Position numbers and translations under genes: made by a program
In this document: piece after piece, positions 47,090 to 57,847 of the stretch
Layout of the letters: each line of letters opens with the position of its first letter
Position numbering within the stretch: position 1 is the stretch's first letter
The notes under the pieces: generated by a model
The model's input: only the letters and a program-made list of their open reading frames with translations
Database searches by the model: none
Told to the model about the DNA's origin: nothing
Source: Gracilimonas sp.
GTDB lineage: Bacteria > Bacteroidota > Rhodothermia > Balneolales > Balneolaceae
Direction of reading: 5' to 3'
NCBI RefSeq assembly: GCF_040218225.1
Contig: NZ_JAVJQO010000006.1
Coordinates: 62,001-126,000, forward strand
Length of the DNA stretch: 64,000 bases

Positions 47090-50000
47090 ATGAAAAAAGG
47101 CTTTATACTATTTGGGATATTTACATTCGGGTTTCTTACCTCTTCCTCTGCTCTTGCACAGGATAAAACAACTGATACGCAACCGGTTTCACCTTTACCT
47201 CTGAGTGGAAATTCGGAAATAATATCAGAGAGCCCGGTACAGCCAGTAACTTTTGACAGAAACGAACTTGCAGAAAGTGAGCTTTTCCCGGCTTCGGATA
47301 CAGTATACAGCTTTGCTGATGGGTTAATCCCGAACAATTTTGACCCTTTCACAGGTGGTACAAAGTTTGGGCGAACCACTTCTCCCAACTCGTGGATTAT
47401 AGAACAGTCGGCCAATACACTAAACAGTGGTTATAGCATCCGAAGTGGAGATATCGATCATTCCGAGAATAGTAACACCGGCATTTTTGTACATATTGCA
47501 GAAGGCGGTGGTGCGCTTCAATTTCAGTATCGAATTAGTTCTCAACAAAATTTCGACTTCTTTTACCTGGAAATTGCCGGAACGGTAGTTGATTCAGCCT
47601 CAGGCAACATTGCGTGGACCAACAGCCCGGTTTATGATCTGCCAGCTGGTGAATATTATATTGACTTCTGGTTTTCGAAAGATGAAACCGAAGATGATCC
47701 TAATGGTATTGATGCCGTATTCCTCGACGATATTTCCATTACCGGATTAGACACCACACCGGTTAAAATTACCGGAATACACCCCAATGCGGCCGCTCCT
47801 TTTTCACAGATCAGTATCTACGGAAATGGGTTCTCTCCAAGTGTAGTTCAATCGGTGAGTTTTGGTGGTACCTATGGTACTGTACAATCTGTTTCTGATA
47901 ATAAATTAGTCGTTCAGGTTCCCCAAGCCAATGTTGGCTTTAATGACGTTACCGTTGGTAACTATTACGGGAGTGATACCTATTCCGGATTTTCTGTATT
48001 GAATGCGGTAGATGCCAGTTTTGGTGCTCAGAATGTTATTTCTACATCTGTAAATGACCCCTATGAATTATCTTATGCTGATTTAGACAATGATGGAGAC
48101 TTAGATATCCTTTCAGCATCTTACAATGATGATAAAATCGCTTGGTATCCTAATAATGGAGACGGAACCTTTGCATCCCAACTTATTATTTCTACTCTTG
48201 CTGACGGAGCTTTATCAGTTTTTGCTTCGGATTTAGACAGTGATGGATATCTGGATGTTATTTCTGCATCAGACCTTGGTAATAAAATTGCGTGGTATAA
48301 GAATAATGGTGATGGAACATTCGGTTCTGAAACTATTATATCATCTCTTACAGATGGAGCTAATAGCGCTATATCATATGATCTGGACGGAGATGGGGAT
48401 ATGGATGTAATTTCAGCCTCTGAGAATGACAACAAAATTGCCTGGTATGCAAATAATGGAGATGGAACATTTGGTGCTCAAGATATAATTTCTACTTCTG
48501 TAGCTGGGGCCAAAGACTTATATGCTGGTGATTTAAATAATGATGGAATTCTGGATTTATATGTAGCATCATATAGCACAGATGAAATCGCATGGTTTGA
48601 AGGCAATGGTGATGGCACTTTTAATTCTAAGGTAACAATATCAAGTAGTGTAGATGAGGTAACAGAGTTAGCACATGCTGATTTTAACGGCGACGGATAT
48701 CAGGATATCGTAGCTGTTTCTTTTGGAGATCATAATCTTTCATGGTTTCCAAATAATGGTGATGGAACATTCGGAGCTCGAATTGTCCTATCAAATAATA
48801 CTGTGAGTGCTCTGAGTGTAAGTACTGGAGATATAAATGGAGATGGACATCAGGATATTATTTCATCTTCTGGAGGTACTTTCAGGTTAGAATATCATTT
48901 AGGAAATGGTGACGGCACTTTTGATACAGACAACCTTATTTTTCAAACCGCAAATGGGGCTAGAAGTGTTAGAAGTGCAGATTTTGATGGAGATGGTGAT
49001 CTGGATATCATATCCGGTGATTCTAATAATAACATCGCCTGGTATGAAAACACAGGGACCGAAATTGTTTCTTACGTAACCAAAGTAGCTCCTGAAGCTG
49101 CAGCTCCCGGATCTTCCATTCAGATTTACGGTTCCGGTTTTAACGGCTCCACAGAAGTTTATATCGGAGGTGTTCCTGCCACCGTCGAGTCTTTTCAATC
49201 CACCAAACTGACCGTCACCGTACCTTCTATCAATCCGGGCAACTATAACGTTCTTGCCCAAACGGATGGTGATATTGCTGAATACGCCGGGTTATTTACC
49301 GTTGTCAGCAATCAAGTTACATTTTTTGAGCAGACTGATACGCTTGAAACAGGATTAAATAGCTTTAGTTCTCTCCTCCAAACCACTGCTGACTTTGATA
49401 ATGACGGTGACCTGGATGTGCTTTCCAGTCATTTCAAATCACAATATGAGCTTTTCTGGTATGTTAATGATGGTTTTGGCGGACTTACTTCCAAGCAACT
49501 AATTGCTAATTCTTTAGCCAATCATGCAAACTCAACGGATTTTGACAATGATGGAGATGAGGACCTGGTTTATTGGACTACCCTTGGAACCGACTCCCTG
49601 CTGTATTTACAAAATAATGGAGACGGTACGTATCAAAATGCGGTACAAATCGCATATGCGGCCAGTGGGACCGGAGCAGCGGTTAGCGGTATAGAATCGG
49701 CCGACATCAACCATGATGGATATCCTGATTTAATTGTGTTTTTCGAAGCAATCAATGACATAGCTTTTTTCCTGAACAATGGGGATGGAACTTTTGCTGC
49801 AGAACAGTTTATTGACCAAAATGCCAACGATATTAATGATGTCCACTTTGCAGATTTAAACGGGAACGGATATCTCGACATGATTACGGCCCAGCGCTCC
49901 CCTTCCAACGTGATCCAATGGTACACCAACGATGGTATCGGAAATTTTTCTTTTGCGGGAGTTCTTTCAACCGGATTTAACTATTACCTGGTAGGTACTT

Positions 50001-53000
50001 CTGACATTAATGGAGATGGAAACCTGGATATTATTGGGGGACATACCACGGGGATTGGCTACCTTATTAATAACGGCAACTCTACCTTTGGCTCTCACAT
50101 TTCGATTACTTCAGCACAATCCGCCTATACTTTCCTCGCCATCCGGGATATGGATGGAGACGGAGATGAAGACTTTGCAGGGTATGGTACGGATTTGTTC
50201 TGGGTTGAGAAGGAAGGCACTTTCACTTTTGGAGAACCTCAGATTATAGAGAAAGAAAATGTCAATGTTAGCGGATTTGGAGACTTCAATTCCGATGGTG
50301 ATACAGATATCATCACTTATGACGCTACTAATAACTATGTCTATCAAATAGAAAATGTAGTTCCCAATCCTGCCATAACAGAGATCATACCAAAAGCAGC
50401 GGCTCCCGGATCGGAGATAGAAATTTGGGGTAAGGGTTTTTCCAAAAATCTTTCTGAAGTGACCGTGAGTTTTGACGGGGTGGATGCCACCATCGTTGAA
50501 TCAACCGGTTCGCTAAGTTACGGAAACCGATTGGTGGTTGAAGTTCCAAGCATGAGTGCAGGTCCTGCTGAGATCAGTGTGACAAGCCTGGGTAATACAA
50601 GTACGCTATCCGGACAGTTTACTGTGCTTAAGTCAGAAGGCGCATATTTCACATCCCAGAATGTTATTTATAACGCTCCGGAACAACCATTCATCAGCAT
50701 ATTTGCTGACATCAATGGAGACGGATATCAGGATGTAGTTGCCTGGTCAGAGACCAATGATAATCTGGACTGGTTTGAAAATAACCAGGCCGGAAGCTTT
50801 GGAAGCCGAACTCCGATTGCCAGCAATGTGAATGTGGAATTCATGGAACCAACCGATATTGACAACGACGGCGATATTGACTTGGTAGTTTTGGATGCCA
50901 CAAACAGATCTATAAAAGTTTATCCAAACTTGGGTACCGGTTTATTCAGCAGCCCATACGAACTATGGAACTACAATACCGAGAATGGTATCTCCCCCAC
51001 ATTCAGAGGCTTTGAGATTTCAGATGTGAATGGAGACGGATTAAAAGACTTTGTTGTAGGTATGAACTATATCACATTCAGTGGTTCTACCACCTACTAC
51101 TGGAGAGTTGTTTGGCACGAGAATAAAGGTAATGGAACACTTGGTGATATAAATAATATCTTTAATTATTCAACTTTCAGTAATCCCGGCACACAATTCA
51201 CAAACTTTGAAGTGTCTGACTATGACAGCGATGGTGATCAGGACGCACTGATTGCAATAAACGGGGGAAGTCAAATTCGTTTATATGAAAACGAAGGGTT
51301 TGGTACCTTCAGTGCTTCCGATTATCAATATATTTATAACCCTGATAACATCTTTGATTTTAAAGTCGCGGATTTGAATAAAGATGGTTTTAAGGATCTG
51401 ATTATTAGCCGGCAATATGTCGGAACCAGCTTCAGCAATAATATTTCTGTTACTCAAAGTAATGGTTCTCAATCCCCTCCTATAACTGTACTTAATGAAA
51501 GTCCCGGTTCTGCGAATGATATCAGAGTGTTAGATTTTAACGGAGACGGAAACCTTGATATCGTAGCTTCATATCTGGGTCTGGATCAAATTACGATTTA
51601 TACCACCGATGGCACATCCGTAACCGATACTATTACCGTAGCCACTTCAAGTGATATAGATACACCTCGCTTTATTGACGTTGGAGATGCCGACAATGAC
51701 GGCGACCTAGATATTGTTTCCGCCTCTTCTTCTGATGATAAAATCGCCTGGTATGAAAATGAAGCGCCACCAGTTGAACTTTCAACCATTGCAGAAGCCC
51801 GGCAAACAGCGAATGGAGAAACAGTTCGGGTTCAGGGAATCATCACCCGGAAACATGAAAATATATTTAAGATCCAGCAGAATAATGCCGGATTACATTT
51901 ATACGCTTCAGCAGATTTCAATACACCTCTCTTTAACGGAGGCATACAAATTGGTGATTTGGTAGAAATTACGGGCACAGTTTCTGAAGTAAATTCTATG
52001 AAGGAATTGATCAACATTTCATCGGTAAATGTCATCTCATCCGGAAACTCACTTCCCGCACCCGTCGATATTGTACTTTCTCAGGTTTCCGATTTTGAAC
52101 AGTATGAATCTGTACTGGTTACGGTAAATAACCTTTCCGTTACTGAAGCCGGACAAAACTTCGTTAATGAAACGGATTATGATATTTACGAAAACGATCA
52201 ATTAAGCAGTATTCGCCTTACAGTCGGCCCTGATTTCACTACAGAAATTGCAGGACAGCTTATACCGGATGATTTCGAATACACCGGCATTATATACCAA
52301 AGCTCATCCGGCGGAAGCGATGGCTATGCGTTATATCCAATCAATAACAGCGATGTTCGGTACTATACTCCTGACAACGAATTTATTTCTCTTGAAACCG
52401 CCAAAAACCAAATCGACAGTTCTTTTGTAAGAGTACGTGGAGTGGTAACTTCACCTAACTTCCAGGCATCAGCTAATAACACCGCTTTTTATATTCAGGA
52501 CGGTGATTTCGGGATTGTTGTATTTAATGATGATTTGGCTGTTTCCGGAGTTACCCCCGGGGATAGCGTGGAAGTGGAAGGCGAACTCGAAACCTTCAAT
52601 GGCCTTCGTGAAATTCTTGTTGGCGATATCAACAATAACATCTCGGTTCTCAACAGTGGGAACACCTTGCCGGATCCAAAGTCTGTAAGTTATAATGACT
52701 TTATTAATGCCGGTGATCCATCCACGGATCTGCAAAACCTTCAGGGCACCTTAGTCAGAATTAATGACCTGATTACCGACCCTGGTACATGGCCTGCCAA
52801 TGCATCAGCAACTAACACAAACGTAACTGCAGAAACATTTACTGGAAATTCAGTAACTATTCGGCTTTGGGCTCAAACGGAAGTTATTGGAGATACACCT
52901 CCTTCCTATCTGGACCTTGTGGGTGTGTTAGGCTCATTCAATGGTGCACAAATCGCTCCACGTTTCTCAAATGATATTATTCCTATTGAGACACCCGGCC

Positions 53001-56000
53001 CATTAAATATGACAGCTTCCGCAGGAACTTCTTCCATCGACCTTGACTGGGAACCAAGTCCGGCCCCTAACATCGGAGGTTATAATGTGTACCGTTCAAC
53101 ATCTTCTTTTATCGATTCAACGGCAGCAACCCGACTAAACACTACGGTAATAGATGACACCAGTTATACGGATACAACTCCGGTTGAAAATACGACCTAT
53201 TACTACCGTGCCGCAGCTTATGACTCTGTAACGGGCAACTTATCTCAGTTAAGTGATGAAGTAGCTGTGCCATTCAAAATTAAGAGCCTTTATGCACTGT
53301 CTGCAACCGCCGGTGTTACTGGCAGCACGCTAACCATTTATGGAGCTAATCTTACCAACAGTTCGCTCGAAGTTCAGATTGGCGGGCAGAATGCGACTAT
53401 TGCTTCATCTGACTCGATCAAGATTTCAGTAACAGTTCCTGCTTTATCACCCAGCACCTACGCTGTTACAATCAACATCAATGGAGATGTAAATCTCAGA
53501 GCCCCGGATATGTATACCGTTTTGGAAGATACACCTGATGAAAGCGGGTTTTTCCAGGATCCATCTACTCTGGCTACTTTGTCTGGCGTTCTTGAAATTC
53601 AAACCCCTAATCTGGATAACGATCAGGATCTCGATATTCTTACCGCTTCCTATAACGAAAATGCATTTAACAATGTAGGATATCTGGAAAACCTCGGTAA
53701 CCTGACTTTCTCTGGTCTGCAGGAAATTGGAGAAACCGGTGATGCCCGTGCACGCAGCGTCACCTATGCTGATTTTGATGGCGACGGAATTCTGGATGTA
53801 GTCGCTGCTTACAACAATCTTCTGGCCTGGTTCCGGAATGATGGCTCCAATACTTTCAACAGCGTTGAAGGTTCAGTGATTGAAACATTCCCGGTAATCA
53901 CAAACTACAATTCCCAGGATGTCATAGCTTTTGATGTGAACCTCGATGGTGATACCGATATCATTCATGTACATACCGTAACTGATGATATCTCATATTA
54001 TGAGAATGATGGAACCGGATCTTTCCAGCTTCAACAAGTAATAGATGGAAATGCTCCTTTAGCTAATGATGTAAAAGCCGCAGATTTTGATGGGGATGGA
54101 GATTTCGATCTAGTCGCCTCAATTGAAGCTTCAGGTGAAATTGTTCAGTATGTAAATAACGCCGGAACCTTTAATACGGCTTCTGTAATTACCTCTTCTG
54201 TGGATTCACCTAAAAATGTTGTAACTGCAGATTTGGATAATGACGGCTTTATTGATGTGCTTTCGGTTTCGCAAAATGATTCAAAGGTAGCATGGTACTC
54301 CAATGGTTCCGGAACCGGAGTATTCTCAGCACAGAATATTATTTCCAGTGACATGACTGATCCTTTTAATGCAACAGCTGCCGACTTAAATGGGGATGGC
54401 TTAAACGACGTTATTGTTTCTACCCTTAACGGGGACCTGGTGTGGTATCAAAACCTGGGTTCCGGAAGTTTTGATACCGCCGTTAGCCTGCTATCTGGTG
54501 CCGGAGAATTACGCTCGGTTGCTGCTGCTGACCTGACAGAAACAGGTTTGCTAGATTTAATTGCAGGAGACTACACAGCTAATCAATTGATTTTACTAAA
54601 AAATGTGGATACTCCTCCTGCACCTCCAACGGGTGTGGCGGTTTCCGGAAATATTGGTTCTGCTTCAATTAGCTGGAATCCCAATACTGAAACCGATCTT
54701 CTGGGATATGATGTAGTTCGCAGTACAAACCCTGACGCAGATGGTTTTACCTCCCTGCTTGGCTCACCACAAACCGGAACCACATACGAAGATACCGGCC
54801 TGAATAACGGTGTAACCTACTACTATCGAGTGGTTGCTATCGACTCCAGTAACACACGGGTAGCATCTGATACCGTGAGCATTAAAGCCGTATCAACACA
54901 GATTTCCGGTATTCATCCAGCAACAGGTATTGAAGCAACCCGTGTTAAAATCTCAGGAATTGGATTTTCTAATGTTCAATCTGAAAATCAGGTACAGTTC
55001 AATGGAACATCAGCAACCATTCTTAGTGCCGACTCCGCCTCCATCATTGTGGAAGCTCCGTCAGGATTATCCGGGTTTGTTGACATATCTGTAACAGCCA
55101 ATAGTATTGGATATACCTATCCGGGCAAATATCTTTACTTATCTGAAAGTGAAGGCACATTTGGCCAGTTCGAAACCCAAACAGGTTTTTCAGGCACCGG
55201 AAATATTACTTCTGCTGACATTGATGCTGATGGCTTTGAAGACCTGATCGCCACCCGCCCTAACGACAATCAAATATCATTGATTTTCTCCGATGGGGAT
55301 GATCCGTTCAACAGAGTAGTAAACCTGAACTTCTCGGGTTCTTTATCCCCAAGGATTATTCGGCCAATTAATATTTTTGGAAATGAATACCCTGATTTTG
55401 TATTCACATCGAATCTGAATAATGAATTCAAAGTATTGAAGAATAACGGAGGAAGCACCTCAGGCGGCAACTTCCTGGATCAAACTACAGTAACAGTTAA
55501 TCACGCAGGTATTACCGATATCTTCCCTGCTGATATGAATAATGATGGTTACACCGACGTTGTGATCTCTTCAGCCAATGATGGAAAAATAAGCTGGTAC
55601 GAAAATCAAAGTTTCCTTTCTGAGGTAGCTTTTGGCCCGGAAAACCAAATCGTTGATAACAGTAATTTAATGAACTCTATTTACGCGGCAGATTTCAATG
55701 GCGATAACCTTACTGATATTGTATCGGCTGAGAATATTGGAAACGAAGTGGCTTTATATCAGAATAATGGAGATGGTTCCTTTACCCGGTCAATTATCGC
55801 TTCAGGTATTAATCACCCGGAAAGAGTAACAGCTGCTGATCTTAATAATGATGGAAATCTGGATGTACTTTTTGCTTCTTCTGACGACGATAAGGTCGGA
55901 GCCTTCATCAACAACGGAGATGGCACTTTTGGTACTGAAAATGTGATTGCAACCGGAATCTTGGGAGCACTGGATGTTTCTGCTGCAGATCTCAACGGCG

Positions 56001-57700
56001 ATGGACTTGTCGATATCCTGGCCACATCATCCAATAATGGCGAAGGATACTGGTTCCAGAATAACGGAAGTAACACTTTCTCCACTGCTAATACACTCAC
56101 AAGTGCATTTAGTGGGGCAATCAGCATTCACGCTTATGACTCGGACGGAAATGGCAATCTTGATGTTGCCATCCGCGGACGAGACAGTGGTACACTTGGA
56201 GTTGGCAAAAACTTCCTGATTACCGCTCTTCAAATCGAGCAGTTTCTTTCAAACGATAGCATTGTAAGCCTTTCAGATGGACTTGAGTTTGTGTTCGACA
56301 CCGACCTGTCTACCCTCGATAATTTCGCCAATTATATGGACGGAACAATTACTATCTCGAATCATGATGGTGAAACATTCTCGGCTGGCGCCATAAATAT
56401 CGAAGGCAATAGTCTGATTGCTGATGACATTAACTTCTATTCGTTAGATACACTTTTTGTAGATATATCTTCTCAGGCTTTATATGATAATAGTGGTGGA
56501 AGGTATTTCATAGACATCGACGGCGATGGAATACGAACTTCTGAAGATGACCGCTATTTCTCAGAGGATGACTTCTACACAACCATGATTGGTGATTTTG
56601 ATAATGACCTGGATGTGGATTTTGATGACCTGAATTCCTTCAGCGATGGCTGGAGAAATGATGAGTTCGGTTATGAAACCGCTCCGCTTGATTTTGGAAC
56701 TACACTGAGTTTCCCCAATGCGCGTTTAAATGGAGATAACGATTTCAATATTGATGATATCGTTGCTTTTATCCGTTTCTGGAACCTTACACAGGAGCGA
56801 AGCAAAGTAGCTAAAGCTCAGGATATGGCTGCGAAAATAGCTTCTCTGGAAAGTGGCTCATCAATAGATGAGGTAGCTTCAGGCCAGAATATTCTAAAGG
56901 CGGGAACCAAAGATTTGAGTAACAATACTGATGCCGTTCAGAAGAATTCAAAACAAAAGCCTGAAATCTCTATCTCTGATTCTCTTCAATTCATCAGCTA
57001 CTCAAAGAATGAGCAGGTTCATGAATATGTGCATGATCAGAATGCAGCGCGTGAAGTAACCTATACTTTTGCTCTTTCCCACCCTGATAGTGTGATGGCG
57101 CTTTCTCTGATTATTGACTACGAAGAGGATAAACTGAGCATTTCGGATATTAAAAATCACGATCTGTTCAACATCCATAGCAGCAATGCTAATGTATTTC
57201 TATCTCATGTAGACAGCACCAATGGTATCATCACATTGAATGTGGCAAATTTTGGTACGTTGTCGAGTGTACAGGATAGAAAGATTGTTTCTCTAACATT
57301 CAATTCTCTTGACGATCAGGATTCAGAAATTATTATTTCATCTGATCTGAGAGCCAAAGGCCAGCCTGCCCTGCAGCAGATTGCAAGAAAAGCAATCAGG
57401 GTAGCCGAAGAACTGCCGGGAAGCTTTACCCTTTCACAAAACTATCCAAACCCGTTCAACCCAACTACTACAATTCATTACGAGCTGGCAGAACAGGCTA
57501 AAGTGAACATCTCCGTGTTTGATATCCTGGGCCGTAAGGTAGAAACACTGATCAGCGAGAATGGGGTTCGTCCCGGGTACTACAAGCTTAACTGGGATGC
57601 TTCCAGATATGCCTCAGGCATGTATATTTATGTTCTTAATGTGAAATCAACATCCGGGAAAGCATACTCCATGACTAAAAAGATGGTGCTGGTAAAGTAA
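47090..57700 (+). CDS. Giant T9SS-secreted protein: FG-GAP/VCBS repeats, IPT/TIG, dockerin-like, cohesin-like
   Basis: About 3,536 residues from ATG 47090, which opens a standard signal peptide ending SALAQ; an ATG at 47030 adds 20 residues. Five IPT/TIG domains lie near 47.76, 49.08, 50.37, 53.28 and 54.90 kb. Five blocks of FG-GAP/VCBS repeats (DxDxDG calcium loops plus NNGDGTF) lie between and after them. Two OB-like domains (51.8, 52.4 kb) and two FN3 domains (53.0, 54.6 kb) are present. A dockerin-like pair of loops (GDFDNDLDVDFDDL, LNGDNDFNIDDI) is at 56.59-56.79 kb and a cohesin-like domain at 56.98-57.37 kb. The end YPNPFNPTTTI ... ILGRKVETLI is a type A T9SS signal. Likely a surface adhesin or scaffold; the ligand is unknown. 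Confidence 0.93.
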   Translation: MKKGFILFGIFTFGFLTSSSALAQDKTTDTQPVSPLPLSGNSEIISESPVQPVTFDRNELAESELFPASDTVYSFADGLIPNNFDPFTGGTKFGRTTSPNSWIIEQSANTLNSGYSIRSGDIDHSENSNTGIFVHIAEGGGALQFQYRISSQQNFDFFYLEIAGTVVDSASGNIAWTNSPVYDLPAGEYYIDFWFSKDETEDDPNGIDAVFLDDISITGLDTTPVKITGIHPNAAAPFSQISIYGNGFSPSVVQSVSFGGTYGTVQSVSDNKLVVQVPQANVGFNDVTVGNYYGSDTYSGFSVLNAVDASFGAQNVISTSVNDPYELSYADLDNDGDLDILSASYNDDKIAWYPNNGDGTFASQLIISTLADGALSVFASDLDSDGYLDVISASDLGNKIAWYKNNGDGTFGSETIISSLTDGANSAISYDLDGDGDMDVISASENDNKIAWYANNGDGTFGAQDIISTSVAGAKDLYAGDLNNDGILDLYVASYSTDEIAWFEGNGDGTFNSKVTISSSVDEVTELAHADFNGDGYQDIVAVSFGDHNLSWFPNNGDGTFGARIVLSNNTVSALSVSTGDINGDGHQDIISSSGGTFRLEYHLGNGDGTFDTDNLIFQTANGARSVRSADFDGDGDLDIISGDSNNNIAWYENTGTEIVSYVTKVAPEAAAPGSSIQIYGSGFNGSTEVYIGGVPATVESFQSTKLTVTVPSINPGNYNVLAQTDGDIAEYAGLFTVVSNQVTFFEQTDTLETGLNSFSSLLQTTADFDNDGDLDVLSSHFKSQYELFWYVNDGFGGLTSKQLIANSLANHANSTDFDNDGDEDLVYWTTLGTDSLLYLQNNGDGTYQNAVQIAYAASGTGAAVSGIESADINHDGYPDLIVFFEAINDIAFFLNNGDGTFAAEQFIDQNANDINDVHFADLNGNGYLDMITAQRSPSNVIQWYTNDGIGNFSFAGVLSTGFNYYLVGTSDINGDGNLDIIGGHTTGIGYLINNGNSTFGSHISITSAQSAYTFLAIRDMDGDGDEDFAGYGTDLFWVEKEGTFTFGEPQIIEKENVNVSGFGDFNSDGDTDIITYDATNNYVYQIENVVPNPAITEIIPKAAAPGSEIEIWGKGFSKNLSEVTVSFDGVDATIVESTGSLSYGNRLVVEVPSMSAGPAEISVTSLGNTSTLSGQFTVLKSEGAYFTSQNVIYNAPEQPFISIFADINGDGYQDVVAWSETNDNLDWFENNQAGSFGSRTPIASNVNVEFMEPTDIDNDGDIDLVVLDATNRSIKVYPNLGTGLFSSPYELWNYNTENGISPTFRGFEISDVNGDGLKDFVVGMNYITFSGSTTYYWRVVWHENKGNGTLGDINNIFNYSTFSNPGTQFTNFEVSDYDSDGDQDALIAINGGSQIRLYENEGFGTFSASDYQYIYNPDNIFDFKVADLNKDGFKDLIISRQYVGTSFSNNISVTQSNGSQSPPITVLNESPGSANDIRVLDFNGDGNLDIVASYLGLDQITIYTTDGTSVTDTITVATSSDIDTPRFIDVGDADNDGDLDIVSASSSDDKIAWYENEAPPVELSTIAEARQTANGETVRVQGIITRKHENIFKIQQNNAGLHLYASADFNTPLFNGGIQIGDLVEITGTVSEVNSMKELINISSVNVISSGNSLPAPVDIVLSQVSDFEQYESVLVTVNNLSVTEAGQNFVNETDYDIYENDQLSSIRLTVGPDFTTEIAGQLIPDDFEYTGIIYQSSSGGSDGYALYPINNSDVRYYTPDNEFISLETAKNQIDSSFVRVRGVVTSPNFQASANNTAFYIQDGDFGIVVFNDDLAVSGVTPGDSVEVEGELETFNGLREILVGDINNNISVLNSGNTLPDPKSVSYNDFINAGDPSTDLQNLQGTLVRINDLITDPGTWPANASATNTNVTAETFTGNSVTIRLWAQTEVIGDTPPSYLDLVGVLGSFNGAQIAPRFSNDIIPIETPGPLNMTASAGTSSIDLDWEPSPAPNIGGYNVYRSTSSFIDSTAATRLNTTVIDDTSYTDTTPVENTTYYYRAAAYDSVTGNLSQLSDEVAVPFKIKSLYALSATAGVTGSTLTIYGANLTNSSLEVQIGGQNATIASSDSIKISVTVPALSPSTYAVTININGDVNLRAPDMYTVLEDTPDESGFFQDPSTLATLSGVLEIQTPNLDNDQDLDILTASYNENAFNNVGYLENLGNLTFSGLQEIGETGDARARSVTYADFDGDGILDVVAAYNNLLAWFRNDGSNTFNSVEGSVIETFPVITNYNSQDVIAFDVNLDGDTDIIHVHTVTDDISYYENDGTGSFQLQQVIDGNAPLANDVKAADFDGDGDFDLVASIEASGEIVQYVNNAGTFNTASVITSSVDSPKNVVTADLDNDGFIDVLSVSQNDSKVAWYSNGSGTGVFSAQNIISSDMTDPFNATAADLNGDGLNDVIVSTLNGDLVWYQNLGSGSFDTAVSLLSGAGELRSVAAADLTETGLLDLIAGDYTANQLILLKNVDTPPAPPTGVAVSGNIGSASISWNPNTETDLLGYDVVRSTNPDADGFTSLLGSPQTGTTYEDTGLNNGVTYYYRVVAIDSSNTRVASDTVSIKAVSTQISGIHPATGIEATRVKISGIGFSNVQSENQVQFNGTSATILSADSASIIVEAPSGLSGFVDISVTANSIGYTYPGKYLYLSESEGTFGQFETQTGFSGTGNITSADIDADGFEDLIATRPNDNQISLIFSDGDDPFNRVVNLNFSGSLSPRIIRPINIFGNEYPDFVFTSNLNNEFKVLKNNGGSTSGGNFLDQTTVTVNHAGITDIFPADMNNDGYTDVVISSANDGKISWYENQSFLSEVAFGPENQIVDNSNLMNSIYAADFNGDNLTDIVSAENIGNEVALYQNNGDGSFTRSIIASGINHPERVTAADLNNDGNLDVLFASSDDDKVGAFINNGDGTFGTENVIATGILGALDVSAADLNGDGLVDILATSSNNGEGYWFQNNGSNTFSTANTLTSAFSGAISIHAYDSDGNGNLDVAIRGRDSGTLGVGKNFLITALQIEQFLSNDSIVSLSDGLEFVFDTDLSTLDNFANYMDGTITISNHDGETFSAGAINIEGNSLIADDINFYSLDTLFVDISSQALYDNSGGRYFIDIDGDGIRTSEDDRYFSEDDFYTTMIGDFDNDLDVDFDDLNSFSDGWRNDEFGYETAPLDFGTTLSFPNARLNGDNDFNIDDIVAFIRFWNLTQERSKVAKAQDMAAKIASLESGSSIDEVASGQNILKAGTKDLSNNTDAVQKNSKQKPEISISDSLQFISYSKNEQVHEYVHDQNAAREVTYTFALSHPDSVMALSLIIDYEEDKLSISDIKNHDLFNIHSSNANVFLSHVDSTNGIITLNVANFGTLSSVQDRKIVSLTFNSLDDQDSEIIISSDLRAKGQPALQQIARKAIRVAEELPGSFTLSQNYPNPFNPTTTIHYELAEQAKVNISVFDILGRKVETLISENGVRPGYYKLNWDASRYASGMYIYVLNVKSTSGKAYSMTKKMVLVK
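48152..48910 (+). repeat. Exact 150-nt periodic repeat inside the giant gene
   Basis: The conserved codons NNGDGTF (or a close variant) begin at 48152, 48302, 48452, 48602, 48752 and 48902, an exact 150-nt spacing with no indel over six units. Each unit is a 50-residue FG-GAP repeat with a DxDxDG loop. Similar spacing (147 and 150 nt) recurs near 55763, 55910 and 56060. Confidence 0.92.
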
Positions 57701-57726
57701 TCCTGAGAATATATACTCACAATTCT

Positions 57727-57772
57727 AACCCTCTGGGAGCCTTTTAAAGGAGTTCCAGAGGGTTTTCTTTTT
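57727..57772 (+). terminator. Rho-independent terminator after the giant gene
   Basis: AACCCTCTGG at 57727-57736 pairs perfectly with CCAGAGGGTT at 57755-57764, followed by a T-rich tract (TTTTCTTTTTT). It lies 26 bp past the stop and separates the surface locus from the second efflux operon. Confidence 0.9.
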
Positions 57773-57819
57773 TATAGCATTTAACATTTGTGCAGGAGTG
57801 GTTTACGAAAAAATTGGGT

Positions 57820-57827
57820 TAACTTTG
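57820..57827 (+). promoter_or_regulatory. Putative -7 promoter element for the second efflux operon
   Basis: TAACTTTG fits the Bacteroidota TAnnTTTG -7 element and lies 20 bp before the MFP ATG at 57848. No well-spaced upstream TTTG partner is clear, so this is a weak motif match. Confidence 0.3.
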
Positions 57828-57847
57828 AACGAACTCAATAAAAGACC

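Noticed and set aside
48000-49060. Regularly spaced repeats resembling a CRISPR-like array
   Set aside because: The repeats are in-frame codons of FG-GAP units with a 150-nt period inside one long gene, not short direct repeats with unique spacers.
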